Assembly: GCF_032854445.1 (NCBI RefSeq)
Contig: NC_088300.1
Coordinates: forward strand, 16,771,191-16,835,190
From: Liolophura sinensis
Taxonomy: Eukaryota; Mollusca; Polyplacophora; Chitonida; Chitonidae
Length of the DNA: 64,000 nt
Direction: 5' to 3'
Within the stretch, counting starts at the first letter, position 1. The number at the start of each line of letters is the position of its first letter. The position numbers and the translations under genes were made by a program. Below are positions 1 to 11,015 of this stretch, piece by piece. The notes beneath the pieces are model-generated. The model worked only from the letters and a program-made list of their open reading frames with translations. It did no database searches and was not told the origin of the DNA.

Positions 1-637
1 CTCACCTCTCTTGTTTCAGTATCAGGCTCCCTCACAGCCCATGTTTGACACCACTCTACCTAGGATCTCCCATCATAAGTCTCATTACTGACTCACCTCT
101 CTTGTTTCAGTATCAGGCTCCCTCACAGCCCATGTCTAACACCACTCTACCTGGGATCTCTCAGTATAATTCTCATTACTGACTCACCTCTCTTGTTTCA
201 GTATCAGGCTCCCTCACAGCCCATGTTTGACCACTCTACCTGGGATCTCTCAGTACAAATCTCATTACTGACTCACCTCTCTTGTTTCAGTATCAGGCTC
301 CCTCACAGCCCATGTCTAACACCACTCTACCTGGGATCTCTCAGTACAAATCTCATTACTGACTCACCTCTCTTGTTTCAGTATCAGGCTCCCTCACCAG
401 CCCATGTTTGACACCACTCTACCTAGGATCTCCCATCATAAGTCTCATTACTGACTCACCTCTCTTGTTTCAGTATCAGGCTCCCTCACAGCCCATGTCT
501 AACACCACTCTACCTGGGATCTCTCAGTATAATTCTCATTACTGACTCACCTCTCTTGTTTCAGTATCAGGCTCCCTCACAGCCCATGTCTGACACCACC
601 CTACCTGGAATCTGTCAATACAAGTCTCAGGTACCGG
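1..637 (+). repeat. Seven tandem ~91-bp copies of an exon start with its splice acceptor
   Basis: Copies begin at 1, 92, 183, 272, 363, 455 and 546, with periods of 91, 91, 89, 91, 92 and 91 bp. Each carries a pyrimidine-rich tract, TTGTTTCAG, and the first ~50 bp of the exon (TATCAGGCTCCCTCACAGCC). Only the last copy continues into a full exon (565-727); the others have CATTACTGACTCACC where the last has CAGGTACCGG, so they have an acceptor but no matching donor. Variants occur in the same order in copies 1-2 and 5-6, suggesting a two-unit duplication. The array is cut by the left edge of the window. Confidence 0.95.
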
Positions 638-727
638 TAAAGGTGACAAACATGCAGCTGGGCTCATCTCCGTCCTGGGGAGGTCCTGTGTATTATGATG
701 ATGGGATGGCAGATCATTCTCAGAGAG
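565..727 (+). CDS. Internal coding exon of an unrecognised gene (low-complexity C-terminal region)
   Basis: The exon follows TTTCAG at 559-564 and ends at a GTAAAG donor. It reads in phase 0 and leaves phase 1, giving 54 codons rich in Ser, Gly, Pro, Gln and Tyr, including SWGGPVYYDDGMADH. The next two exons join in phase, so this is the 3' part of one gene whose 5' exons lie left of the window. No folded domain is visible. Similar tails occur in RNA-binding and cytoplasmic signalling proteins, but I do not recognise the family. A further in-frame acceptor (TATCAG) lies 6 bp inside the exon. Confidence 0.7.
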
Positions 728-1045
728 GTAAAGTAGTAATTCTTCTTGTAAATTCCCATTCATTAATCAGGAGTTCAAATACTTTTCGTTTTGTTGCTGG
801 TAAGAGCTTAGTAGCTTGTCAGATCTTATTTCCATAATGTCATTTTGTGCACATGTATGCCTATGCTACATTATAAATACAAAGATAGATAAGTGAGGGG
901 CATTTTCCGAGCAACATTACATTGGCCAGTTGTAAAAATTTATAGTAGAAAGACTTTATAAGGTTTATTTTCACAAACAAAACTTCCAGAACATTACACA
1001 ATAACAGAATATGGTTTATTTATTTTTTTTGTTCTTAAAATGTTT

Positions 1046-1297
1046 ATTTTGATTGGTGGTTTATGCCATACTCAAGAATATTTTACCTATGCGACGCCAG
1101 ACAGCATTATGGTGGGAGGAAAATGTGCAGAGCCCGGGGGAATCCCATGGCCATTTGCAGCTTGCTGGCAGACTTTCCCAGGTACTGCCAGAAATGCAGC
1201 CAGCATGAGCTGGACTTGAACTCCCAGCGTCTGCATTGTTGAGAGGCTCCTGGGTCATTGCACTGCACTGGTGTGCTTACCCGCTCAGCCATAGAAC
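1046..1297 (-). repeat. tRNA-derived SINE (family A), nearly full length
   Basis: Read on the minus strand it has a tRNA-like head, then the family core (TTTCCTCCCACCATAATGCTG and similar) and the 3' tail TTGAGTATGGCATAAACCACC. It lies in the intron between exons 565-727 and 1596-1794. It is diverged from better copies at 27583 and 31835, and no clear target-site duplication was found. Confidence 0.85.
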
Positions 1298-1595
1298 GCT
1301 TGTGAAATATTGCTCATTAGAAAGCTTTCAAAATGAATCAAAGTATCATGCTCATGACTTCCTATACATTTGAACATGAGAAGGTTTGCCAGCAACCTGT
1401 GAATGTTTGTGGTTTATTTTTTGTCAAACATAAACTACAAATTGCATGCATGTGTACAAAACAAGCTTAAACAGTGTAACAATCCTCACAGTTTATTAAC
1501 TGAGATAAGTCAGTTTTAGATTAGGAACCTGTGCAGTTCATCTTTAAATAGCTACATAGTTTACCTGAGCTATCTGGATTCATGTTTTGTAGCAG

Positions 1596-1794
1596 GACGA
1601 AGACGGACAGGTAATCGTGGAGGAGATCCTGGCAGTGGGAACCGCTCAACTAACCTAACCTACCCTAACACCTCAACCAATCAGTACACCAGCCTCTACT
1701 CTAGTGGGGGTGTAATTCGCTCTCACCACTCCTACAACAACGGACAGCAACCCTCAGCCACCTCCCAGAATAACAACTCAGACTACATGGACAG
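1596..1794 (+). CDS. Internal coding exon of the same unrecognised gene, Asn/Ser/Gly-rich
   Basis: Its acceptor is a NAGNAG pair (TAG CAG at 1590-1595), so the exon may start at 1593 or 1596, adding or omitting one residue. It is entered in phase 1 and ends in phase 2 at AG|GTGGGT. The peptide begins RRRTGNRGGDPGSGNRS and continues with many Asn, Ser, Thr, Gln and Tyr residues, ending DYMDR. Composition suggests a disordered, prion-like or RG-bearing tail; no domain can be assigned. Confidence 0.75.
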
Positions 1795-2814
1795 GTGGGT
1801 GTAAAGCAGCGCAATGTGTTTATTTGTGTTACTACACACCTGTATTTTGCCAATGATAAAATGTCATGTAGTCAGGAGAGCTAGAAGAAAACCAACTGAG
1901 GCCATTCTGATTTCAAAGAAAAAGGACTTCTACACGAACTCAAAATCCCAATAAAAGCGTCTGGGCCCTTTTTGGGAGGGTCTGTTGGATTACACCCAAT
2001 GACTTGAATGAACACATGCTTAATGATGGCCTCACCCCCTTTCCTAGATGGCATAATGGCAACATATAGTGTCAGCATGTCACTGTACTTAATGTACTTA
2101 CGCAACATTACAAAATGGTCCAAGTTACCAGAGCCAGCTCTTCTACAGCTGTAATGGTAGAGGTGTGGAAAATTGGACAACTCACTGCATGAAATTGTTA
2201 GCTGAAATCTACCGAATAGTCTGCCAGTGGAGAATTAGAATATAGACTCAAGCATGTGCAATGTGCAGCTATCACAGTCGGAAATTTCAGACACACATTG
2301 ACTATATTCAGACAATATGGTTTTAAAGAACTTTATACATAAAAACTTTTTTGTTTTTAACATAATATATTCAAGCCCAGAGTTGGAAAATATTTCCAAG
2401 ATTCTCCCTTCGCCTTCCTTTAACACCTAAAGCCTAGTACGAATATTTTAACATGGCTCTTTGAATTTTGGAGACTTCAGTACGAACTTCAGTTTTACCC
2501 GATGAGCTACTTCATAGTCTGTCTGAAGATACCCGAACGTCTGAAGTTCCCTGTCTACGACTTACTCTTTTCAACCATTTTTCTGTCTGTGATATTCAAT
2601 CAGCTGTAATTAAAGGGTGTGGGTGAATGGTTTCTCATTGACATAACTCTATAAATTAATTAAATTGAGATCAGAAATCTTGTGGCAATACTTCCTACTT
2701 GGTCTGGTATGAAAACTTGGTGATGGTTAAATTTGTTTCTGTTGTGTTTAAAATTATTTGTAGGATTGTTTAATGCATATTAAGGTATTAAAATTTTCAC
2801 ATTTGATATTTCAG

Positions 2815-2845
2815 ATATAATGGAAGGAGTAATTTCAAAAGATAA
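2815..2845 (+). CDS. Terminal coding exon of the same unrecognised gene
   Basis: The exon follows TATTTCAG and joins the previous one in phase 2, encoding RYNGRSNFKR and a TAA stop at 2843-2845. The basic terminal residues and in-phase joins of three successive exons support a real gene end. The 3' UTR follows. Confidence 0.75.
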
Positions 2846-3155
2846 CCCCAGCGTGAAGCACCTGCCTGAGTGAATTCTTTACATGAACAGTGATGAGTTT
2901 ACTTCCCAGTCATGTGGATCAACTGTGTGATGCTAATATAACATTGGATATTCCATAATGTAGTTCCATTCTCCGTGATATATACGACTGTGATATAAAG
3001 TGTTTAATCAATTAAAGTATTAATTTTGTATGTACATATTTATACATATACTTCCTACTTGTTGTTTTGTATCTTCCAAGGTCGTCCAGATATTTTACTG
3101 TGTTTCATCATGTTGTTCTGATGTTTTAGAATAAAATATGTTGTTCATATATTGT
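2846..3155 (+). other. 3' UTR and polyadenylation region of the first gene
   Basis: AT-rich noncoding sequence after the TAA. A canonical AATAAA lies at 3130-3135, about 290 bp after the stop. A second AATAAA-containing stretch near 3340 could give a longer form. Confidence 0.55.
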
Positions 3156-4720
3156 ATGGATATATTGAATTCAAAATGCTGTTTCCATTTACATTTGTTG
3201 GAAGGCACTTATGGGAAATGTACAGTTTTCTGTTTTAAACATTGTTATAATTGAGTGAGATGAATGAACATGTGTGTTTGTGAAAGCAGTATAAATTCAT
3301 TATTTCACATTTTTAAAAGCACCATGGATGTTCAATAATAAAATTGAAATTTATGTTCAATATCACCCTTTTTTTATATCATCTATTGTTAAGGTGGTGC
3401 CAACTTTTCATTCCAGTTTTGTTTATTTATTCTTATCTTGTAGTTTAATACAATTGAATTGTATGTCTCAGGTTTTAGGCTACTTTATGACTTCACTAAA
3501 ATGATTGCTGTGCATTAAGTTATTGTATTCCACTGATGTATGGTAGTTTGGTTGTCTTCACATTGAAAGTGCATTTTTCCCCTTATTATGGTTATTTTAT
3601 TTTTTTATGTGTTTGTATACCAGGTAAAATCTTGTTGCATATATCTTCAGTCTTCTGGATTAATATAATCATAGTTCTGTCTGACCATTTTGTGTAATTT
3701 ATGATATCCCACATACTATCTTTATCCTACATCTACCAGTATCTTACAAGGAACTAAGAATTAGTTTATCTGGATAACTGAATGTGATTTACATTGTACT
3801 TTGCGATTTTCTCCATCTGTTATTACCAGATGACCATTATACATGGTCATTTGTCTCTTAAGGTAAAACTAAAATGCTGACGAGGAACTTGACAAAGTGA
3901 GGTGGTGTTCACTGTTGTCCATGAATCCAGTAGTATAACTGTAGTATCATGAGTGGAGTCAAATAAGTTTTCAGTGTCCTTATGAATGGTTATATTGAAC
4001 TGTCACCAACATTCAAGTAGCTTCCAACACAATAGTTTTACCGCTGACATACTTGAGTCATTGGATTTTCACCAATCTGTTCTTTTTCTACTGACAGTAT
4101 ACGACACACTTCAGACAATTCAGTTTGTGGATTCGTTTGAAATATTTCATTCATCTGGACTCTTTTTTTATTTTTATTTTTTTTTATCTCATAATCCTAC
4201 ACCACATGTTGGCACTTCAGCCATTCCAAGCTCATATATGAAACAATCTCATTTGCATTCTTTAGCCATGTGCACGTTTTCGAAAGAGTGAATCAGTGGA
4301 ATATTTTCTGCTTTTGTTGACTTAAGGAGGACATTGGATCGGCTGGGATTGGAGGGAGTTGATTCTTTCTCCCAACTGTTAACAATAATTTCTATTTCAT
4401 GTAAGATTTCTTTCTTAAAGCGTGTGGTATATCATTTGTGATGGATAACCTGTAATATGTAACAATGCATTCTGTGAATTCCAAACTGTATTTGTTGATA
4501 CCCGTGATTCGAAACTGTTAATACTCTCTAAACAGATATATGCATGTACTATCTTGTGAAAAGCAATGACCAATTAAATTATCATCATTTGCGAACGAAA
4601 TTGTCTTGTTCAAACGCTTGCTGTGTATGTGATCTCTGGTGAACTTTTTCCGACACAAATGTCTTCGTGCCTTGTGTGAATAATTGTGGTTTAGTCACCC
4701 ATCTACAGTCATGGTATAAG
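3156..4720. other. AT-rich noncoding stretch
   Basis: No splice-flanked open frame, recognisable domain or repeat family was found; the short open frames have no support. It may include extended 3' UTR of the preceding gene. Confidence 0.5.
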
Positions 4721-4721
4721 T

Positions 4722-4772
4722 TAAATATTTTGGAGTATGGAATAAAAACACCAATCAAACAAATAAATAAAT
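4722..4772 (+). repeat. SINE family A 3'-tail fragment
   Basis: Contains AATATTTTGGAGTATGGAAT, ACACCAATCAAA and an (AAAT)n tail, the diagnostic 3' end of the SINE. It is heavily 5'-truncated. Confidence 0.75.
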
Positions 4773-4889
4773 GTTGTTTTATGTCTTTCCCTTGATTCCA
4801 TCCAAGCCATAGTGGTGCCATGAAGGCTAGTTGTCACAATTATTTTTACCATTTTTTAACTTGTATTGTTAAACAGTGTTAGTATTTCC

Positions 4890-5155
4890 TGAGTCGCTTG
4901 ACTTGGAAACGCCACTACTATCGCACTGTAAAAACCTCACTTGTCTGGAAACGCCACTACTATTAAACTGTAAAAACCTCACTTGTTGCGGTTACTGTCA
5001 CACTTTAAAAGCCTCACTGGCATCACTTGGAAAAACTCCGCAACTACCACACTTTAAAAGCCTCACTCGCTTGACTTTGAAAAACTCCGCTACTATTACA
5101 CTTTAAAAGCCTCACTCGCTTGACTTGGAAACGCCACTACTACCACACTTTCAAA
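4890..5155 (+). repeat. Minisatellite, ~42-54-bp unit, about five copies
   Basis: Diverged units with the core TGGAAACGCCACTACTA followed by CACTTTAAAAGCCTCACT. The two last unit starts (CGCTTGACTT at 5069 and 5118) are 49 bp apart; earlier units are shorter or altered. The open frame across it is a by-product of the repeat. Confidence 0.85.
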
Positions 5156-6760
5156 GCCATCATCTATCGCTAGTGAGTTTACGGCACTGACACACTCGGC
5201 ATGTGCTTGGACTGAGTGAAAACGATTACGCATTCAAACGTGTATGTATCATGCAGCCCGAGAACACTTGCACGTGCAGTGATAGAGATCTCACGCCATT
5301 TGTACATCATGGTGGCAGTTGAGACACTTGCAATGAAAGTAAAGTGGAAGAAATTTACGTACTATGATGCCTTTGTGAATATTTTGTAAAAAAAGAGAAA
5401 GAGATAAAATGAAATAGATTTACGCATTTAATTGTAGGCATGGGATTATCTATTCTACCTCCATTGTGTAGGTAAGCAGTAGACTGAACCAAAACGAAAG
5501 CATTTTCTGAGAGCGTTCAAGACGTACCCTTACATACTTGTTCACGCCGCAGCATCTCTCTATGCTCCAAAGTTAGACACTCCTTCCTTTTTTGACAATT
5601 TAAAAACGCTTTTAAATGAATGGGGATCGGAAAATATCACCATCTGCGGAAATTGGAACTTGGTGCAAGATCCGGAAATGGATTGCTTTAACTACAAAAG
5701 TGTTAATAACCCAAAATCTCGTTTATCGGTTTTAGACCTAAAAGAAGAATTTAACTTGGTAGATCATTGGAGAGATGCCAATATGGAGTTGAGGAGATAC
5801 AGCCCACTTCTATTAAACAGGCGCGTTTAGATTTCTTTTTAAATTCACGAAATATACCACATTCTGTTCAAAAGTCTGATATAAATAAAAGTTACAGGTC
5901 AGATCACTCAATGATTACTGTAAAGGACATATATTTCGTAACAGAAATAAAATACACAATAAAGAACACAGTAAATCAATGTAATACAACATTAAATGCA
6001 CAATTTTTATTTGAGATGATATTATTAAACATAAGGGGCAAAACAGTTGCATACTAAACTTTTATTAAAAAACAACGCATGTCAGATGAGTTCTATCTAA
6101 CTAAAATCTTAAATAATCTGGAACATGAGATTGATCAATGCTCTGAGGAACAGGAAAAAAGGGAACTTTTACAAAAAATTAATTTGACGAAAGAAGGTTT
6201 AACACAATTAAATAAAATATATGGAAGGAATAATGAAAAGAGATAAAATATATTGGACTTTATATGGGGAAAACCCAAATAAATACTTTTTTTAATTAGA
6301 ACAAAATAAATTCCTAAATAAATCAAGAACAAAAATCCAAGACAAGGATGGAACACTCCTGACAGACCAAAAAGAAATATTAAATAATTTTAGGCAGTAC
6401 TGCAGGAAGTTCTGCACAAAGGCTGATGTAAGTTGTAGATTTGGAAAGCATACTAGATGTAGAAAATGTAAGGAAACTATCAGATATAGAGAAGCTCAGT
6501 ATGGAAGGGGAACTAACCAGGGAGGAATTACTCGCATCATTAAAAAAGTTAAAGAATAACAGAAGTCCAGGCTCTGGTGGATTTACAGTTGAATTTTACA
6601 CATTTTTTTTTGGAATGATTTACATTCTTACCTTCTAAACTCATTAAATTATGCATACACCTGTGGTAGACTATCCGAATCACAGCACCAGGGTATAATC
6701 AACTATATTCCAAAATAAGGAAAAAATAGATACATCTTATCAAATTGGCTCCCTATAACT

Positions 6761-7474
6761 TTGTTAAATGTGCCTTACAAAATTGGTTCTGCGGAGATGG
6801 CGAATCGTTTAAAACCACTATTGTCAACTTTATTTAATGAAAATCAGAAAGGTTTTATGGCTGGAAGCTATATAGGTGAAAGCACCCGATTAGTATATGA
6901 CATCATCCATTTTGCAGAGGTTAATAATCTCCTTGGAATGTTAGTAACAATAGATTTTGAAAAAGCATTTGACACATTAGATTTGAATTATATAATGACA
7001 GTGTTTAGGTTTTTTAATTTTGAGGAGTTCTTTATTCGGTTGATCAAAGTCCTATATTCACAGAGTAGATCATGCGTGTTGGTCAATGGATTCTCGAATG
7101 GTTTCTTTGATGTAGGACGAGGCTGTCGCCAGGGGGACCCACTCTATCCGTATGTTTTCATCATCTGTGCGGGAATTCTAAGTTACATGCTTCGAGAAAA
7201 CAATAATATTAAAGGTATAAAATCAAATTTACATCAATATTTATTAACCCAATACGCTGATGATACAACTATTTTCCTTGACGGTTCAGCGAGAAGTCTA
7301 AATTGTTGTCTAACAGAACTAGGTAATTTCGCAAACTTTTCTGCATTAAAAGTAAATACTTCAAAAACAAGTGTAATCTGGACTGGGGCAATGAAAGACA
7401 GAAGTAAAGTACAGAAAAAATGCAAAATTAGGCTGGTTCCAAAAAATTTTCAAGACATTGGGAATAGAGTTTAG
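6761..7474 (+). pseudogene. Reverse transcriptase domain of the LINE relic
   Basis: The 237-codon open stretch carries the canonical RT blocks: LTIDFEKAFDTLD-type block A (seen as VTIDFEKAFDTLDLN), the GCRQGDPL block, and the catalytic QYADDTTIFLDG with both aspartates intact. NENQKGFMAG and GESTRLVYD upstream are typical of L1/Tx1-type LINEs in marine invertebrates. The finger region is in a separate frame upstream (6441-6638, KNNRSPGSGGFT). The core is intact but the element is not. Confidence 0.92.
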
Positions 7475-7530
7475 TAATAATTTGGCAGAGATGGTGGAAA
7501 GAAATTATAAGAATAAGTTTAAGAAACCAG

Positions 7531-8195
7531 ATGATGATGCAACGTTGGGTTAAAAGAGACCTCACCCCTCTGGGAAGAATTACTGTCTTAAAATCACTGA
7601 TGCTGTCACAACTAAATCATTTCTTCAGCTGTCTACCAAATCCACCCCTGTGGCAAATAGAGGAACTCCAAAACAAATGTTTTGCTTTTACACGGAATAA
7701 TAAGCCTGATAAAATTGCACGTATTACAATAATGAAAGATACGAAAAATGGTGGCTTGAATGTGCATTCTATTGAAAACTATATATTTGCACAAAGCTTT
7801 CCTGGGTAAGGAGACTGACATCTAATAACTTACAAGTCCGATTTGTTTTATGATGGTACAATAGTAAAACAAAATCCTTTATTAATAGGTTCCTCTGTTC
7901 TGGAACAGATTGTTATACCCAGAATTACAAATTTTGGAAAGAGGTTTTTTATTTGTGGAGTAAAGTTCAACAAAACATGGAATTGAGAAACATTTCAGAT
8001 CTGTTTGGAGAATGTGTTTTTTGCAATGATTTATTTGTTATTGGTAATAAACCGTTTGTGTATGAAAAATGGCTCGACAAAGGGGTAAAGTATGTCAATG
8101 ACCTATGGAACAGTAACGGGGAATTTCTAAATGTTACGGAATTTAATGAAAAATATGAATGCAGTACAAACTATTTACAATATCAAAGTGTTATT
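7531..8195 (+). pseudogene. C-terminal portion of LINE ORF2
   Basis: Frames at 7531-7809 (QRWVKRDLTPLGRITVLKSL) and 7953-8195 (KWLDKGVKYVNDLWNSNGEF) match the order expected after the RT in L1-like elements. A frameshift separates them. Confidence 0.75.
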
Positions 8196-8397
8196 TCCTT
8201 CCCGTCACACCGATATACCAAACTTTATTGGATTCCAAAAATGTATAAATCTCCATGCAAAGCTCGATTTATTGCCGGATTGAGAAGCTGCACCACCAAA
8301 CTTGTATTTACTCTCTTAACAAAGGCACCTCAAGAAGTCCAGACAAAAAAGTGAAAAAGTGCTGTCGTTCAATTGAAAAAAAAAAAAACAGGCGCTA

Positions 8398-8890
8398 AAC
8401 TAAAAGAAAGCTAAAATATTAAAAAGGTTCATTATAAAGACAACTGAAAACTATGCGTAAAAATACTTTCATTTATTTGACGTTTTTGAGAGTGTGGTAA
8501 GGCATTCAAAATCTCTGAAACCTACGGTGGGCTTATATGAGGCGTACTGACGGTATCTAGGAACTCTGACATCATATCTCCTTTTTTCCTGATGTTCACC
8601 AGGAGGAAGGAATTTTTCGGAATATTATTTCAGTAAATGATCACTCAAGGGTAAATCGAGTTATTCCAACATTCAGTGTCGTGATTAGATTTGGATAAAC
8701 TTCCTGTGATGTCAAAGTTCCTAACCTCTGATAGTATGGTCCATAAAGCCCACCTTAGAAGTTAAACGTTTGACCGCCTTTAACTCTTTTCACAAAAATC
8801 TAAAAGAAATAAATAAAAGTATATTTATGCATAATTTTAAGTTGTCTACTTACTGATGTCTACTTTGATTTTAGAGGACTTTTCATTTAA
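8398..8890. mobile_element. Fold-back (long inverted repeat) element inside the PLE
   Basis: The arm at 8436-8577 is repeated inverted at 8703-8849, for example AGGTGGGCTTTATG-like and AGGAACTCTGACATCA against their complements. The arms are ~140 bp with moderate divergence, around a ~125-bp centre, and weaker pairing extends to ~8398 and ~8890. PLE coding homology stops before it and resumes after it, so it inserted into the PLE. Confidence 0.75.
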
Positions 8891-9232
8891 GTGTACGTGG
8901 ATCATTAAAAACTCAAAACGTTTCACTGAAGAACTAGACGCTCAAATACACGTACAGTATAAGGATATCTCTGCTTGGGATTTCTCCACTCTCTATACTA
9001 CAATTCGTCACACAGATTTAATCATCACTAATTAAATCGGTGTTTAATAAAACTTCATCAACGTCAAAGGCAACAAAGCCTTCTTCAGTTAAACTACACA
9101 CAAGGGTTGCCATTCAAGGGATGTTTCGTTGTTCACCGAGTTGTTTGAGTTTCTCATTAATAGCATCTTCGTGAAATTCGGGGAAAGCATATACCAACAG
9201 TGTAAAGGTATTCCAATGAGTAACAATTGTGA

Positions 9233-9270
9233 GCCCCCCCCCCTCCCCCCCACACACACACACACACACT
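9233..9270. repeat. Poly(C) plus (CA)n simple repeat
   Basis: Interrupted C-tract followed by (CA)n inside the PLE relic; it creates a spurious Cys/Val/Gly-rich open frame on the minus strand. Confidence 0.9.
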
Positions 9271-9995
9271 CCACCTTTGGACGACTTGCACCTGTTCTTG
9301 TATGAATACAACTATATGCAGAAACTTTTAAGGAGTAATCCTCACTTTCTCTTTTACTAAACCGTATATTGACGGCCAGCCAGCTTTAAATAATCCATAT
9401 ATAGCAAAGGCTGTGAAAGATATTTACCCACCTCTGCTGGATTTAGAGGACACCACAGACAAAGATCAAAACGGTTTCCTCTCTCTCGCAGGCTGTGGGA
9501 GAAGAGTGGTATTTTCAATTTTGACATTGTAATTTATCCTTACTTGAACAACAAGTTATTACTGTAAAAACTAGTGTGTCAAGGCTATTCCTTGAAAGGC
9601 CTTCACTCCAAGTTTCTTAAGCTTCACAATGAGTACAATTCTCTTGTAAGTAAATATAGACAGACCGTCCAGAATCTCTGCCGCTGCTCTTCACGATTGT
9701 GCCTAATTCCGCTTACCCCGGGGCTGGGAGCTGTATATTCATCGTGTATAATTAGATCGCCACTTTGGATATGTGAACAGTTGCGATCAAAGCGCAACTG
9801 AGATACATATTTTATTACGGACAACTTATATTCTATCATAGAGCACGATTTGAACACTGATTTCACGCCTAGAACATACCGACATCGATGAAAACTGTTG
9901 ATGGTTTTTTTTATGATTCAGTCCTATTTTCGTACTTTATTTACTTTCTTAGTTCTTTGGTAGTTTGTGTTAAACGTCGTTTTGGGACGTTAGCC

Positions 9996-10745
9996 TTGCG
10001 ATTATTGACCCGGAACGTCCTTATTGGTAGACGACTAGTATATGAATTTCTGTTCTGACGCATAGATTTGAACCGTAACCTGTGCTCAGAGGAGGCTGAT
10101 ATTTTGTTAAAGCTAATCGTTTCAGCTATTCTAAAATAACAGCGTAAATCCGGTTGGTTTTGCGCTGATTGTATTTTTACCTAAAATCTCTGGTATGGCG
10201 TCTTAAAATCTTCCTATATTCCAATGTGATATCTTCTTTATCGCCATTACCAAACACTCCGAATTCTTGGTATAAACAAAATCATTTAAGTGTTGATCAG
10301 ATTTACATGGTATAAGTCTTTCTTACAAGCAATGACGGAACAAAACTGAGGCGTGCGTCGCATGCAGGCAATATAGGCCTACATATGCAATCTTGAAACT
10401 ACGTACAGTTCAGCTCAGTGAATGTGTCTCTTAAACTATAATGTGTTTGGACAGAGGTCAGCTGATATATATAATTGACGTTGATTTCGATATATAAGAA
10501 GAATAATGGACCTAAACATGTACTTGAAATCCACTGTTTCACATGCAATATACATTGGTTGTAATAAGGTTTATTGTCTCCAGAGAAGGACTCCTTAAAC
10601 CGCCGAGCCGATGAGGATTTGTAATGAAATGTTCTATACTGAAGTCTATATCATTGTGTACGGTACTAATAAAGCTGTGTGTCTCTCTTGCATGGAGTTT
10701 GTTATTTTATCGGATGTGCTTTATACAAACCACAGCGATTTGTTG
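9996..10745. other. Noncoding stretch, nothing recognised
   Basis: No supported exon, RNA gene or repeat family was seen here. Confidence 0.45.
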
Positions 10746-10756
10746 TTTTTTAACCA

Positions 10757-11006
10757 CGGTAGCTCGCCAGCGCAGAGTAATGACCCAGGAATCCCTCACC
10801 AATGCGGTCGCTGTCAGTTCAAGTCCAGCTCATGCTGGCTTCCTCCCCAGCCGTATGTGGGAAGGTCTGTCAGCAACCTGCGGATGGTCGTAGGTTTCCC
10901 TCGAGCTCTGCCCGGTTTCCTCCCACCATAATGCTGGCCGCCGCCATATAAGCGAAATATTCTTGAGTACGGCGTAAAACACCAATCAAATATATAAATA
11001 AATAAA
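10757..11006 (+). mobile_element. tRNA-derived SINE (family A) with target-site duplication
   Basis: Plus-oriented copy: head with B-box-like CAGTTCAAGTCC, core CCACCATAATGCTGGCCG, tail TTGAGTACGGCGTAAAACAC and an AT-rich (AAAT)n end. TTTAACCAC flanks it at 10748-10756 and 11007-11015, a 9-bp duplication. The A-box end is slightly truncated. Confidence 0.9.
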
Positions 11007-11015
11007 TTTAACCAC

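Larger units (their letters stand above)
5520..8195 (+). mobile_element. Decayed non-LTR retrotransposon (LINE, L1/Tx1-like) ORF2 region
   Basis: An APE-type endonuclease comes first (5520-5930: ICGNWNLVQDPEMDC, KQARLDFFL, YRSDHSMI), then the reverse transcriptase (6430-7480) and a C-terminal domain (7530-8195). The reading frame is broken several times, including a stop or shift between 5760 and 5830 and gaps near 6060-6440, 6640-6760 and 7475-7530, so it cannot be active. No 5' UTR or ORF1 was recognised. The 3' end abuts Penelope-like sequence with no poly(A) or UTR between them. Confidence 0.9.
8196..9995 (+). mobile_element. Decayed Penelope-like element (PLE), split by a fold-back insertion
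   Basis: PLE reverse-transcriptase signatures appear in order: YWIPKMYKSPCKARFIAGLR and SCTTK (8225-8320), WIIKNSKRFTEELD (~8900), WDFSTLYTT (~8975), GIPMSNNCEPP (~9210), PYIDG at the catalytic YxDD position (9362-9376), IYPPLLDLEDTTD (~9420), FNFDIVIYPYLNN (~9515) and QGYSLKGLHSKFLK (~9580). The second catalytic Asp is replaced by Gly, and stops and shifts are frequent. Sequence at 9790-9990 recurs at 41250-41478, marking the C-terminal end and 3' UTR. A fold-back element separates the first two blocks. Confidence 0.85.

Noticed and set aside
193-411. 72-codon frame across the left-edge repeat
   Set aside because: It reads through acceptor copies and changes frame relative to the real exon at each unit.
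1-637. CRISPR array
   Set aside because: Contiguous tandem repeats without unique spacers in an animal intron.
6135-6356. Membrane-like minus frame (FLFLIYLGIYFVLI)
   Set aside because: Complement of A-rich LINE sequence; no splice or start support.
9089-9311. Cys/Val/Gly-rich minus frames
   Set aside because: They translate a poly(C)/(CA)n simple repeat within the PLE relic.
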